NCBI GenBank assembly: GCA_024277405.1
Contig: JAJRVI010000082.1
Location: forward strand, 1 to 5,875
Direction: 5' to 3'
Source of the DNA: Fidelibacterota bacterium
Lineage (GTDB): Bacteria; Bipolaricaulota; Bipolaricaulia; Bipolaricaulales; Bipolaricaulaceae
DNA: 5,875 nt
Shown: piece after piece, positions 1 to 5,396 of the stretch
Numbering within the stretch: the stretch's first letter is position 1
Layout of the letters: the number at the start of each line of letters is the position of its first letter
Notes under the pieces: generated by a model
Database searches by the model: none
The model's input: only the letters and a program-made list of their open reading frames with translations
What the model was told of the DNA's origin: nothing
Translations under genes and position numbers: made by a program

Positions 1-426
1 GATGTAGATGAGAGAATTTCCCACGGCCATCGAGATGGCGCAGGTCCACGGGCGACGGTCCCAGCCCCGTTGGGCCAACAGCCCCACTGTATAGGCGGCA
101 GCCACGAATCCCAAGAGGTAACCCCCGGTGGGCCCGAGGATCTGGACGATGCCCCCTTTACCTCCCGCGAAAACGGGGAGCCCAAAAGCCCCCCAAACGA
201 GGTATAACCCGAGGGCGGCCGCTCCGCGCACGCTCCCCAAAAGGGTCCCCACCAACAGGACGGCGAAAGTCTGTCCCGTTATGGGCACGGGGCTGAAGGG
301 GAGGGGGATGGATACACGCGCCATCAGCGCCACGAAGGCGCTCCCCCCGAGCGCCAGCAGGGCCTCGTATAGGAGGTTTGTGCGCGCTCCCGCCCGAGCT
401 GGTTTGAGCACATCCGCCATTACCAT
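1..426 (-). CDS. bioY: BioY biotin transporter, substrate-binding S component (3' end cut by window)
   Basis: BioY is the membrane S component of ECF-type biotin uptake. It binds biotin and works alone or with the EcfA/EcfA'/EcfT energising module. The window holds the first 142 codons; the family is usually about 180-200 residues, so the last membrane helices lie beyond position 1. Family motifs are clear: IPLPFSPVPITGQTFAVLL at residues 40-58, GLPVFAGGKGG at 82-92 and GPTGGYLLGF at 98-107, within hydrophobic membrane segments. The ATG at 426-424 is chosen because AGGAGG lies 7 nt upstream; a second in-frame ATG at 420 is 13 nt from it. The gene follows mraY on the same strand after 95 bp and may be co-transcribed. 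I see no BirA-type operator and no convincing promoter in that gap. The family is near certain; biotin specificity is inferred from the family. Confidence 0.95.
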   Translation of the reverse strand, partial: MVMADVLKPARAGARTNLLYEALLALGGSAFVALMARVSIPLPFSPVPITGQTFAVLLVGTLLGSVRGAAALGLYLVWGAFGLPVFAGGKGGIVQILGPTGGYLLGFVAAAYTVGLLAQRGWDRRPWTCAISMAVGNSLIYI

Positions 427-431
427 CTTTT

Positions 432-439
432 CCCCTCCT
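432..439 (-). promoter_or_regulatory. Ribosome binding site of bioY
   Basis: On the minus strand this reads AGGAGGGG. The AGGAGG core ends 7 nt before the ATG at 426, which fixes that ATG as the start of bioY over the in-frame ATG at 420. Confidence 0.8.
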
Positions 440-521
440 GTGTTTGCCGCTTAGAGGATGCAATTCTGTGCTTGAAGGGGGACGAACGCAAACGATGCGG
501 GGACCGGGGATGGAAACGGGA

Positions 522-1523
522 TCAACGGGCCGCCAGCATCCCCAAGGCCGCGAACAGGGCCGCGAGGAGCCACAGGCGGGCCACCACCACCGGTTCGGGC
601 CAGCCCGGGCTCGGGATGAGGTACTGCCAGGGTACCTCCCCCTTCTCCAGATGGTGGTGCAGGGGCGACATCTTGAGGACACGCACCCCGGCGAGCTTGA
701 ACGCGAAGACCTGGGCGATCACCGAGGCCGACTCCAAGACCAAGATCCCGGCGGATATCGGGAGGAGGAAGAGTCCTCCTGAAGCGGTGAAGATCCCGAA
801 GATGAGCCCCCCGAGGAACATGGATCCCGTGTCCCCCATGAAGACCCGCGCGGGGTGAGCGTTCCACCAGAGGAACCCCGCGAACAACCCCGCCCCGAGG
901 AGCGCCAGGGACGAAAGCTCAGGGAAGGACAACGCGAGGGCCAGAGCTCCGAGGAGGACGACGATCCCGCAGCCCGCGGCGAGGCCGTCCAGCCCGTCGG
1001 TCAAGTTGGCCCCGTTGACCGTCCCCGTGAAGCTCAAAAGGAGGAGGACGAAGAGGGCCGGGGCCGGGATCTCCCGCAGGGGGACAACGACCGGGGAAAA
1101 GGGAACGCGGAATAGGAGAACGGGGCCCCTGAGGAAAAGGAAGAGGAAGAGCCCCAGGGCGACGAGGGCCTGGAGGAGGAGCTTTCCCCCCGGCGAAAGC
1201 CCCTCGGAGCGGCCCCTGAGCCCCGAGAGGAGGTCGTCCAGGAACCCCACGGCTCCCGCGCCCAGTGCGGAGAAGAAGGCGAACCATCCCCGCCACGATA
1301 TCTCCACCGGCCAGAAGGGAGCACAGCTCCAGGCGAGGAGGAAGAGGAGGAGGAGGGGAAGCCCCCCCATGGTGGGGGTCCCCGCCTTCTTGTGATGGGT
1401 GGGGAGGCCCTCGGGGCGGATGTGCTGGCCGAATGGGGGTCGTCGGATGAAGGCCCATATCCCGAGGGCGGCGGCGACGCCACCCGAGAGGCCCAACAGG
1501 AGCCCGAACCTCAGTCCCTCCAT
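522..1523 (-). CDS. mraY: MraY, phospho-N-acetylmuramoyl-pentapeptide transferase
   Basis: MraY transfers phospho-MurNAc-pentapeptide from its UDP carrier to undecaprenyl phosphate, making lipid I at the inner membrane. Counting from the ATG (333 residues, normal length), the family motifs are: HHKKAGTPTMGG at about 43-54, the metal-binding Asp pair in FLDDL near 96-97, NLTDGLDGLA near 173-182, NAHPARVFMGDTGS near 221-234, and the MraY-specific PLHHHLE near 287-293. These separate it from WecA/TagO relatives. Hydrophobic segments fill the rest, as expected for a ten-helix protein. An in-frame TTG at 1529 has GGGAG 6 nt upstream and is a real alternative start; the ATG at 1523 has only a distant SD. 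After HHHLE there are about 11 extra residues before GWPEP, unlike the compact HHHFE-KGWPE arrangement typical of the family. The gene ends in TGA. It sits here without mur or fts neighbours, so it is outside a classical dcw cluster as far as the window shows. Confidence 0.97.
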   Translation of the reverse strand: MEGLRFGLLLGLSGGVAAALGIWAFIRRPPFGQHIRPEGLPTHHKKAGTPTMGGLPLLLLFLLAWSCAPFWPVEISWRGWFAFFSALGAGAVGFLDDLLSGLRGRSEGLSPGGKLLLQALVALGLFLFLFLRGPVLLFRVPFSPVVVPLREIPAPALFVLLLLSFTGTVNGANLTDGLDGLAAGCGIVVLLGALALALSFPELSSLALLGAGLFAGFLWWNAHPARVFMGDTGSMFLGGLIFGIFTASGGLFLLPISAGILVLESASVIAQVFAFKLAGVRVLKMSPLHHHLEKGEVPWQYLIPSPGWPEPVVVARLWLLAALFAALGMLAAR

Positions 1524-1612
1524 CTCCAAGGGCCGCTCCCGGAAAGGAGGGAGCGGCGTACCGGCACGGGATCCGCGCCGCCGAGCACGGCCCGCACCGC
1601 CTGGAAGAGCTC
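1511..1612 (-). pseudogene. In-frame continuation of the upstream gene past its TAG stop (33 codons plus TGA)
   Basis: Directly after the TAG at 1615-1613 the same frame stays open for 33 codons. It begins ELFQAVRAVLGGADPVPVRR and ends GSGPWRWRD, with TGA at 1513-1511. About 28 of 33 third positions are G or C, matching the coding regions nearby. The amino-acid pattern looks like the usual end of a restriction-endonuclease-like domain: a strand ending in a 'LVT' motif, then 'ELF', an amphipathic helix and 'VLGG'. With this segment the gene would overlap the start of mraY by about 13-19 nt, a normal arrangement for coupled translation. I read it as the orphaned C-terminus of the gene at 1613-2830. 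The alternative is 98-nt untranslated spacer that is coding-like by chance. Confidence 0.6.
1532..1557 (-). repeat. Perfect inverted repeat just upstream of the mraY start
   Basis: A 9-bp perfect stem (GCCGCTCCC at 1532-1540 against GGGAGCGGC at 1549-1557) encloses an 8-nt loop. In the minus-strand transcript the downstream arm contains GGGAG, the only plausible SD for mraY, and the loop is pyrimidine-rich. No U tract follows, so it is not a terminator. It also lies inside the 33-codon continuation of the upstream gene, so the symmetry could be a by-product of coding sequence. Confidence 0.55.
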
Positions 1613-2830
1613 CTACCCGGTGACCAGCGATATTCCATGCTCCTCGCAGGCCCGCCTCAGGGCATCGGTGTAGCGGGTTCCGCGGCGCTTCGGGTCGAGC
1701 GAGGTCTCGGCGGCGACGAGCATCACCCCGTGCAACGCCTCCCCCATCTCCAGCCGCAGGTGGTCAAGGGCCAGGAGGAGGGGGCGGTATGGTCCCAAGG
1801 CCACCGGGCCCGCGGGGGACCAGGCCACCCGCACGAGCCCGCGTCCCTCCGGGGCCTCGGCGCGGAAGGCCTGGGGGTCCACGTCATCCGCGGAGACCTC
1901 GAAGCCCAGGAGGCGGAACGCCCGCATGCCCGCCCGCAGGAGGCCCTTCGTGCCCCCGGGGTACAGCAACCCCTTCAGCGTCTCGAACCCCCGCAGCCGC
2001 TCCCGCAGCTCCGCGCGGCGCCGCTCCAGTTCCGCGAGTTCCGCGGAGACCCCGTCCAGCTCCCGGAGGAGCTCCTCTTCCGGGGGGAGGGTGTAGCGGG
2101 ATAGCCACGCGGGATACCCGCTCTCCACGGGGACCTCCTCGAGCAGGGCGGAGATGGCGGGGAGGAGGCGCTCGGCCTCCTCCCGAGGGGGGGAGTCCGT
2201 GGGAGGCACGAAGAGGAGGCGTCCCTCCCCGAACCTGATCTCCCACGCGAGCACGTCCCCGATGCGATTGCGCAGGAGGACCTGGCCGAACTCCTCCAGG
2301 GGGAGGCCCATGGGGCTCACGATCACCGCCTCGTAACGCCGCACCTGTGCCAGGTACCCGCCGAGGGGGTGGGAGAGGTCGAGCCCCTGGAGGTCCTTCC
2401 CCGTTCGGGGGAGGAACCTCACCCCCCGGGGGAAGGAGAGGTATTGGCGTTCGCGGACGAGGGAGATCGGGGGGAGGAAGGCGTACGCATCGAGGCGCCG
2501 CGGGGGGGCGTTCGGCGGGGCGATCTCCACCGGCTCCCCGGGCGCCCGCAGCCGCACGAACGCCAGCCCCCCCGCCCGTAACAGCCCCTCGAGCTCCGTA
2601 CGCCGCGCGGAGAAGAGGTTCTCCAGCGCCCGGGCGAGGCCCTGGTCGTAGCCGGGGACGATCCGCCGCACTCCGTCCCGGTCGGGGACGACGTGGGGAA
2701 GCCAGAGCTCCGGTATGCCGCGGGGGTCTATGAGCACCGCTTCATAGCCCGCCAGGGAGTCGGCATCGTGTAGGGAAGCGCGCTCGATCCCGGCTCCCTC
2801 GATATCCCAGTCCAACGAGAGAATTCGCAT
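1613..2830 (-). CDS. Uncharacterised protein with coiled coil and degenerate PD-(D/E)XK-like domain, probably truncated by TAG
   Basis: I do not recognise a named function. Residues 1-240 form an alpha/beta region (MRILSLDWD start, YEAVLIDPRGIPELW at 30-44, GEGRLLFVPP at 201-210) that resembles a glutamine-amidotransferase-like or flavodoxin-like fold. Residues 250-282 are rich in Glu, Arg and Leu heptads and likely form a coiled coil. From 283 on, the strand pattern RAFRLLGFEV, D315, GLVRVAW, GPYRPLLLALDHL, HGVMLVAA, DPKRR and ISLVTG fits a restriction-endonuclease-like domain. The usual catalytic E-x-K is replaced by VAW, so nuclease activity is unlikely. The ORF ends at TAG after 405 residues although a coherent C-terminus continues to 1511. 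The ATG at 2830 has no SD; a -10-like TAAAAT lies 9 nt upstream, suggesting a leaderless transcript. mraY and bioY follow on the same strand, but no functional link to them is shown. Confidence 0.8.
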   Translation of the reverse strand: MRILSLDWDIEGAGIERASLHDADSLAGYEAVLIDPRGIPELWLPHVVPDRDGVRRIVPGYDQGLARALENLFSARRTELEGLLRAGGLAFVRLRAPGEPVEIAPPNAPPRRLDAYAFLPPISLVRERQYLSFPRGVRFLPRTGKDLQGLDLSHPLGGYLAQVRRYEAVIVSPMGLPLEEFGQVLLRNRIGDVLAWEIRFGEGRLLFVPPTDSPPREEAERLLPAISALLEEVPVESGYPAWLSRYTLPPEEELLRELDGVSAELAELERRRAELRERLRGFETLKGLLYPGGTKGLLRAGMRAFRLLGFEVSADDVDPQAFRAEAPEGRGLVRVAWSPAGPVALGPYRPLLLALDHLRLEMGEALHGVMLVAAETSLDPKRRGTRYTDALRRACEEHGISLVTG

Positions 2831-2839
2831 GGCGATGCC

Positions 2840-2869
2840 ATTTTAGGGGGTTAAGATCGGGCGGCACAA
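2840..2869 (-). promoter_or_regulatory. Putative promoter for the leftward gene set, leaderless type
   Basis: On the minus strand, TAAAAT (2845-2840) matches five of six bases of the -10 consensus. TTGTGC (2869-2864) matches three of six of the -35 box, at 18-bp spacing. Only 9 nt separate the -10 hexamer from the ATG at 2830, so transcription would begin at or within a few bases of the start codon. The absence of an SD agrees with this. Confidence 0.45.
2852..2857 (+). promoter_or_regulatory. Possible -10 element for ogt
   Basis: TAAGAT matches four of six bases of the -10 consensus and lies 14 nt before the ATG at 2872, which would leave a leader of roughly 7-8 nt. I see no -35 box at the right distance. 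The match is weak and rests mostly on position in the 41-bp divergent spacer. Confidence 0.3.
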
Positions 2870-2871
2870 CG

Positions 2872-3336
2872 ATGGAGGTCAGGTTCAGTGTGATCGAGAC
2901 CGGGTGGGGCAGGTTCCTCGTCGGCTGGATCCCCGCGGGAATCGTGTCCCTCCATTTTCCCGGCCATCGGCCCCGGAGGGCCGTCTCGCCGCCGAAAGGG
3001 CCTGCCCGGGAGCTCGGGCGCGAGCTGGACGGATATCTCGCCGGCGAGAGGAGATCGTTCTCCGTGCCCTTGGTCCTCAGGGGGACGCCGTTTCAGCTCC
3101 GGGTGTGGGGCGCCCTCCTCTCGATCCCCTACGGGATGACGGTCACCTACGGGGAGCTCGCCGCCCGGATCGGCAACCCCCGCGCCACCCGGGCGGTGGG
3201 AAGGGCGGTGGGGGCGAACCCGATCCCGATCCTCGTCCCCTGCCATCGCGTCGTCCCCCAGGGCGGGGGGATCGGGGGCTTCGGCCCCGGTCCCCACTGG
3301 AAGGAGCGGCTCCTCCGTTTGGAAGGGGCCATTTGA
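2872..3336 (+). CDS. ogt: Methylated-DNA--[protein]-cysteine S-methyltransferase (O6-alkylguanine DNA alkyltransferase)
   Basis: This is a suicide DNA repair protein that moves the alkyl group from O6-alkylguanine (or O4-alkylthymine) to its own cysteine. At 154 residues it has normal length for the compact Ogt/MGMT form without an AdaA regulatory domain. Visible motifs are FQLRVWGALLSIPYG at 74-88, TYGELA at 92-97 with the conserved Tyr93, the helix-turn-helix region with the arginine finger in ATRAVG (R107), the Asn hinge in ANPIPI (N116), the active site PCHRV with C124, and the closing KERLLRLEG with E151. All expected catalytic residues are present. The ATG at 2872 keeps the first beta strand but has no SD. 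A GTG at 2890 has GGAGGT 10 nt upstream and is a less likely alternative. It is transcribed divergently from the gene at 2830. No strong plus-strand terminator follows it. Confidence 0.97.
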   Translation: MEVRFSVIETGWGRFLVGWIPAGIVSLHFPGHRPRRAVSPPKGPARELGRELDGYLAGERRSFSVPLVLRGTPFQLRVWGALLSIPYGMTVTYGELAARIGNPRATRAVGRAVGANPIPILVPCHRVVPQGGGIGGFGPGPHWKERLLRLEGAI

Positions 3337-3365
3337 GTCACGTAATGATGTCCCTACCCATAAAC

Positions 3366-3384
3366 GCCGGAAATAAAATCCGGC
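3366..3384. repeat. Small inverted repeat in the convergent spacer
   Basis: GCCGGA at 3366-3371 pairs with TCCGGC at 3379-3384 around a 7-nt A-rich loop. It lies 29 bp after the ogt stop. There is no U tract on the plus strand, so it would be at best a weak terminator or an RNA 3'-end stabiliser. Confidence 0.5.
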
Positions 3385-3387
3385 CCA

Positions 3388-3433
3388 CGTCGGGCGTAAA
3401 GCCCGACGCTACACCATGTGGCCTGTAGCGTCG
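3388..3433. repeat. Two overlapping, mutually exclusive hairpins (REP/MITE-like)
   Basis: CGTCGGGC (3388-3395) and GCCCGACG (3401-3408) form a perfect 8-bp stem with a 5-nt loop. CGACGCTACA (3404-3413) and TGTAGCGTCG (3424-3433) form a perfect 10-bp stem with a 10-nt loop. They share bases 3404-3408, so only one can form at a time. Extragenic palindromes of this type often belong to dispersed repeats. I can see only one copy here, so that assignment is inference. Confidence 0.6.
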
Positions 3434-3484
3434 CATTTCATATGTGACGACAGTTGCATCTCATGTGCCACGTCACTGTCGCAC
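3429..3484. repeat. Diverged direct repeat plus bulged hairpin next to the palindromes
   Basis: GTG (3444-3446) and CGACAGT (3448-3454), separated by a bulged A, pair with ACTGTCG (3475-3481) and CAC (3482-3484) around a 20-nt loop. In addition, the block beginning GTCGCATTTCATATGTG and the block beginning GTTGCATCTCATGTG are diverged copies of one another, about 23 bp apart. The segment has no credible ORF. Confidence 0.45.
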
Positions 3485-3490
3485 GGTCCC

Positions 3491-3521
3491 GAAAAGAAAA
3501 GGGGGCCTAACGGCCCCCTTT
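3491..3521 (-). terminator. Intrinsic terminator of the two-gene surface-protein unit
   Basis: A perfect 10-bp stem (3498-3507 with 3512-3521, core GGGGGCC/GGCCCCC) has a 4-nt loop. On the minus strand it is followed by TTTTCTTTTC, part of which belongs to the stem. It begins 21 nt after the TGA of the 617-residue gene. In the plus direction the tail is only TTTG, so termination of ogt transcripts here would be weak. Confidence 0.88.
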
Positions 3522-3542
3522 GTCGGTGCACGAAGCGTCCCC

Positions 3543-5396
3543 TCAGATGCTCGCTCCCTCGAGGTCCTCGATGGTGGTCAGCCAGAAGATGAAGTGTGCG
3601 CTCTGTGTGTAGATCAGGGCCTTCCCGATCCGGAAATTGACGGAGGGGACGAACGGCCCGCTGTACCCATCGGGGAGTCCCACCACGAACGGGTTTGCAG
3701 GCGAGTTGACCATCAGTTGCCGCAGCCGCACGAACCCCGGTGAGGTTTCCATGACGCCGTCGCCGTCCATGTCGAGCTTGATGTCGAAGTAGATGGTGGT
3801 GGCGTCACGGACCTCGAACGTGTAGGTGATGCGGCCGGAGGTCACCTGGCCCTCGAACACGACCTTCCAGCCCTCCTCGGTGGGCTCGGGGACGAGCCCC
3901 ATGGGCGTCGGCCCGGGGCCTGGGGCCGAGGAGACGTTCACGAATGTCCCATCGGTGCGGAGTTCGATCCGATAGGCGTGGGGAGAGGCCCAGGTAGGCG
4001 AGCCGTTCACGGTGATGTGCCACCTATCGATGCCCCAGATGTAGACGCCGGGGATTCCGTCCATGGGCGGCATCCCCGCGGGTCCGGGCACGGATACCTG
4101 GAGGGTCTGGGTGCTCTGGGAGGAGGCGCCCATGTTGTCGGTGACGTAGAGGGTCACCTGGTATATGCCGGGGGCGAAGTAGGTATAGGTGACGATCTGG
4201 CCCGTGGCGTCCACGACCCCGTCGCCGTTGAGGTCCCAGCGGTAGTCCGTGATGAAGCCATCCGGATCGTAGGAGGCCCGCGCGTCGAACGTCACCGGGG
4301 AGCCCACCGTGGCCGGGGAGGGGGAGACGGTGAACCGGGCCACCGGCGGTTGGTTCGGGGCGGCGACGTTCACCGTCACCACCTCGGTGTCGGTCGCGCC
4401 CCGGTCATCGGTCACCACCAGGCGGACGTTGTAGGTCCCGGGGGTCGGGTAGCTGTGGAAGACCACCCGTCCGGTGGCATCGATGACCCCGTCGCCGTCG
4501 AAGTCCCACTGGTAGCTCGAGATGGTGCCGTCGGGATCGTAGGAAGCGGTGGCGTCGAACTGGATCCATTGGCCCGGGGCCGGGGCGGAGGGGCTGAAGG
4601 TGAACCGGGCCACCGGCGGTTGGTTGAGGACCACCGGGCTCAAGGTCACGCGGAGCGTCCGGGTGCGCCCGGCGACGAGATAGATCCTCCGGGTCCAGGT
4701 TTGATACCCGCTCTTCTCGATGCGGACCTCGTGCCAGCCGGCGGTGAGGGTCAGGGTCTTCGGGGTCCACCCGCGGAAGATGTCGTCGATGTAGAGCTGG
4801 GCGAAGGGGGGCGTGGTCTCCACCGTGAGCGTGCCGTATTGTGGGGGCGCACCGGACACGACCTCGAAGGAGGTGAAGTCGAACGCGCGTTCGTCCTCGG
4901 GAACCGTTTGCGCGATGATGTCCTTGACGCGTTCGAGCTGTTCCACCGCCTGGCGTCCCGCGGGGGAGCAGGCGAAGGTGGAGCCGGGGGCGAAGCCGCC
5001 GAAGAACTGGACGATCCCATCGACCCGGCGTTTCGTGGCCACGATCTGGAGGTATTCTGTCCCGGTCGGCGGGGCCACCCGGAGATAGTCCGGCATCCCG
5101 GCGCCGGGCACGGTGTGCTCGCCGGCGGTGACGAAGTTGTTCATCTCCCGGGTGTTGGGGAAGATGAGGCATACCCCATCGGGAGAGATGTCCCAGATGT
5201 AGACATATGCATCTTGATTCACGCGGAAGTGGATCCGCACGTATTCGTTTACGGCGTACGCGGGTTTTTCCACCCAGATCTCGACCTGAAGGCCCGCGGG
5301 GGCCGGCGGTTCCACGATGATCCCCTTGGGAACGACCTGTCCCAAGAGGGCGGTTCCCATCACCAATAGCATCACTGCCACCATCAACCTACGCAT
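3543..5396 (-). CDS. Secreted DUF4384 / PEGA / two-PKD-domain protein with unrecognised C-terminal module
   Basis: The protein has 617 residues. Residues 1-20 (MRR, then a hydrophobic stretch to LLGQ) look like a signal peptide without a lipobox Cys. DUF4384 spans about 38-124 (YAVNEYVRIHFRVN, DAYVYIWDISPDG, LIFPN, YLQIVATKR). PEGA spans about 187-254 (GTLTVETTPPFAQLYID, GWHEVRIEKSGYQTW). Two PKD domains follow at 258-347 and 348-437, each starting NQPPVARFT and containing SYDPDG and a WDxxGDGxxD loop that could bind calcium. Residues 445-617 form a Trp- and Gly-rich module with a third acidic loop (DMDGDGVME, 542-550) that I cannot assign. There is no C-terminal membrane anchor or sorting signal. 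PEGA and PKD modules usually mediate surface or protein binding, so an envelope or extracellular adhesive role is inferred. The ATG at 5396 has AGGAGG 6 nt upstream and directly abuts the stop of the preceding gene. A terminator follows. Confidence 0.9.
   Translation of the reverse strand: MRRLMVAVMLLVMGTALLGQVVPKGIIVEPPAPAGLQVEIWVEKPAYAVNEYVRIHFRVNQDAYVYIWDISPDGVCLIFPNTREMNNFVTAGEHTVPGAGMPDYLRVAPPTGTEYLQIVATKRRVDGIVQFFGGFAPGSTFACSPAGRQAVEQLERVKDIIAQTVPEDERAFDFTSFEVVSGAPPQYGTLTVETTPPFAQLYIDDIFRGWTPKTLTLTAGWHEVRIEKSGYQTWTRRIYLVAGRTRTLRVTLSPVVLNQPPVARFTFSPSAPAPGQWIQFDATASYDPDGTISSYQWDFDGDGVIDATGRVVFHSYPTPGTYNVRLVVTDDRGATDTEVVTVNVAAPNQPPVARFTVSPSPATVGSPVTFDARASYDPDGFITDYRWDLNGDGVVDATGQIVTYTYFAPGIYQVTLYVTDNMGASSQSTQTLQVSVPGPAGMPPMDGIPGVYIWGIDRWHITVNGSPTWASPHAYRIELRTDGTFVNVSSAPGPGPTPMGLVPEPTEEGWKVVFEGQVTSGRITYTFEVRDATTIYFDIKLDMDGDGVMETSPGFVRLRQLMVNSPANPFVVGLPDGYSGPFVPSVNFRIGKALIYTQSAHFIFWLTTIEDLEGASI
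4086..4625 (-). repeat. Tandem pair of PKD-encoding units, 270-bp period
   Basis: Two 270-bp units (4625-4356 and 4355-4086) encode the two PKD domains in the same register. An identical 27-bp block occurs at 4599-4625 and 4329-4355, exactly 270 bp apart. Further matches lie at the SYDPDG codons and at the GDGV-DATG codons. The spacing points to an internal duplication, with the copies since diverged over much of their length. Confidence 0.85.

Noticed and set aside
427..521. Biotin-responsive operator or promoter upstream of bioY
   Set aside because: I found no BirA-like dyad and no convincing -35/-10 pair in this 95-bp gap, only the SD.
1613..1615. Genome-wide reassignment of TAG to an amino acid
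   Set aside because: TAG acts as a true stop at 5399-5397, directly before a start codon with a strong SD. One in-frame TAG with a coding-like tail is better explained by mutation or error.
919..1638. A 239-codon minus-strand ORF overlapping mraY in another frame
   Set aside because: It is Pro/Arg/Gly-rich, has no family motifs, and is out of frame with an unmistakable MraY.
1613..2830. Active nuclease in a defence system
   Set aside because: The restriction-endonuclease-like domain lacks a recognisable E-x-K, and the neighbours are a wall enzyme, a biotin transporter and a DNA repair protein, not defence genes.
3337..3497. CRISPR array or tRNA gene in the convergent spacer
   Set aside because: The repeats are short, diverged and not regularly spaced in more than two copies, and no cloverleaf could be drawn.
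3512..3525. Efficient plus-strand terminator for ogt
   Set aside because: The stem is strong but the plus-strand tail is only TTTG before returning to GC-rich sequence. The U-rich tail is on the minus-strand side.
3978..5369. A 463-codon plus-strand ORF opposite the PEGA/PKD gene
   Set aside because: Its product is a low-complexity Gly/Arg/His/Val/Asp-rich sequence without domains, and the minus-strand frame has a signal peptide, four recognisable domains and a perfect SD. It is a GC-rich antisense shadow.
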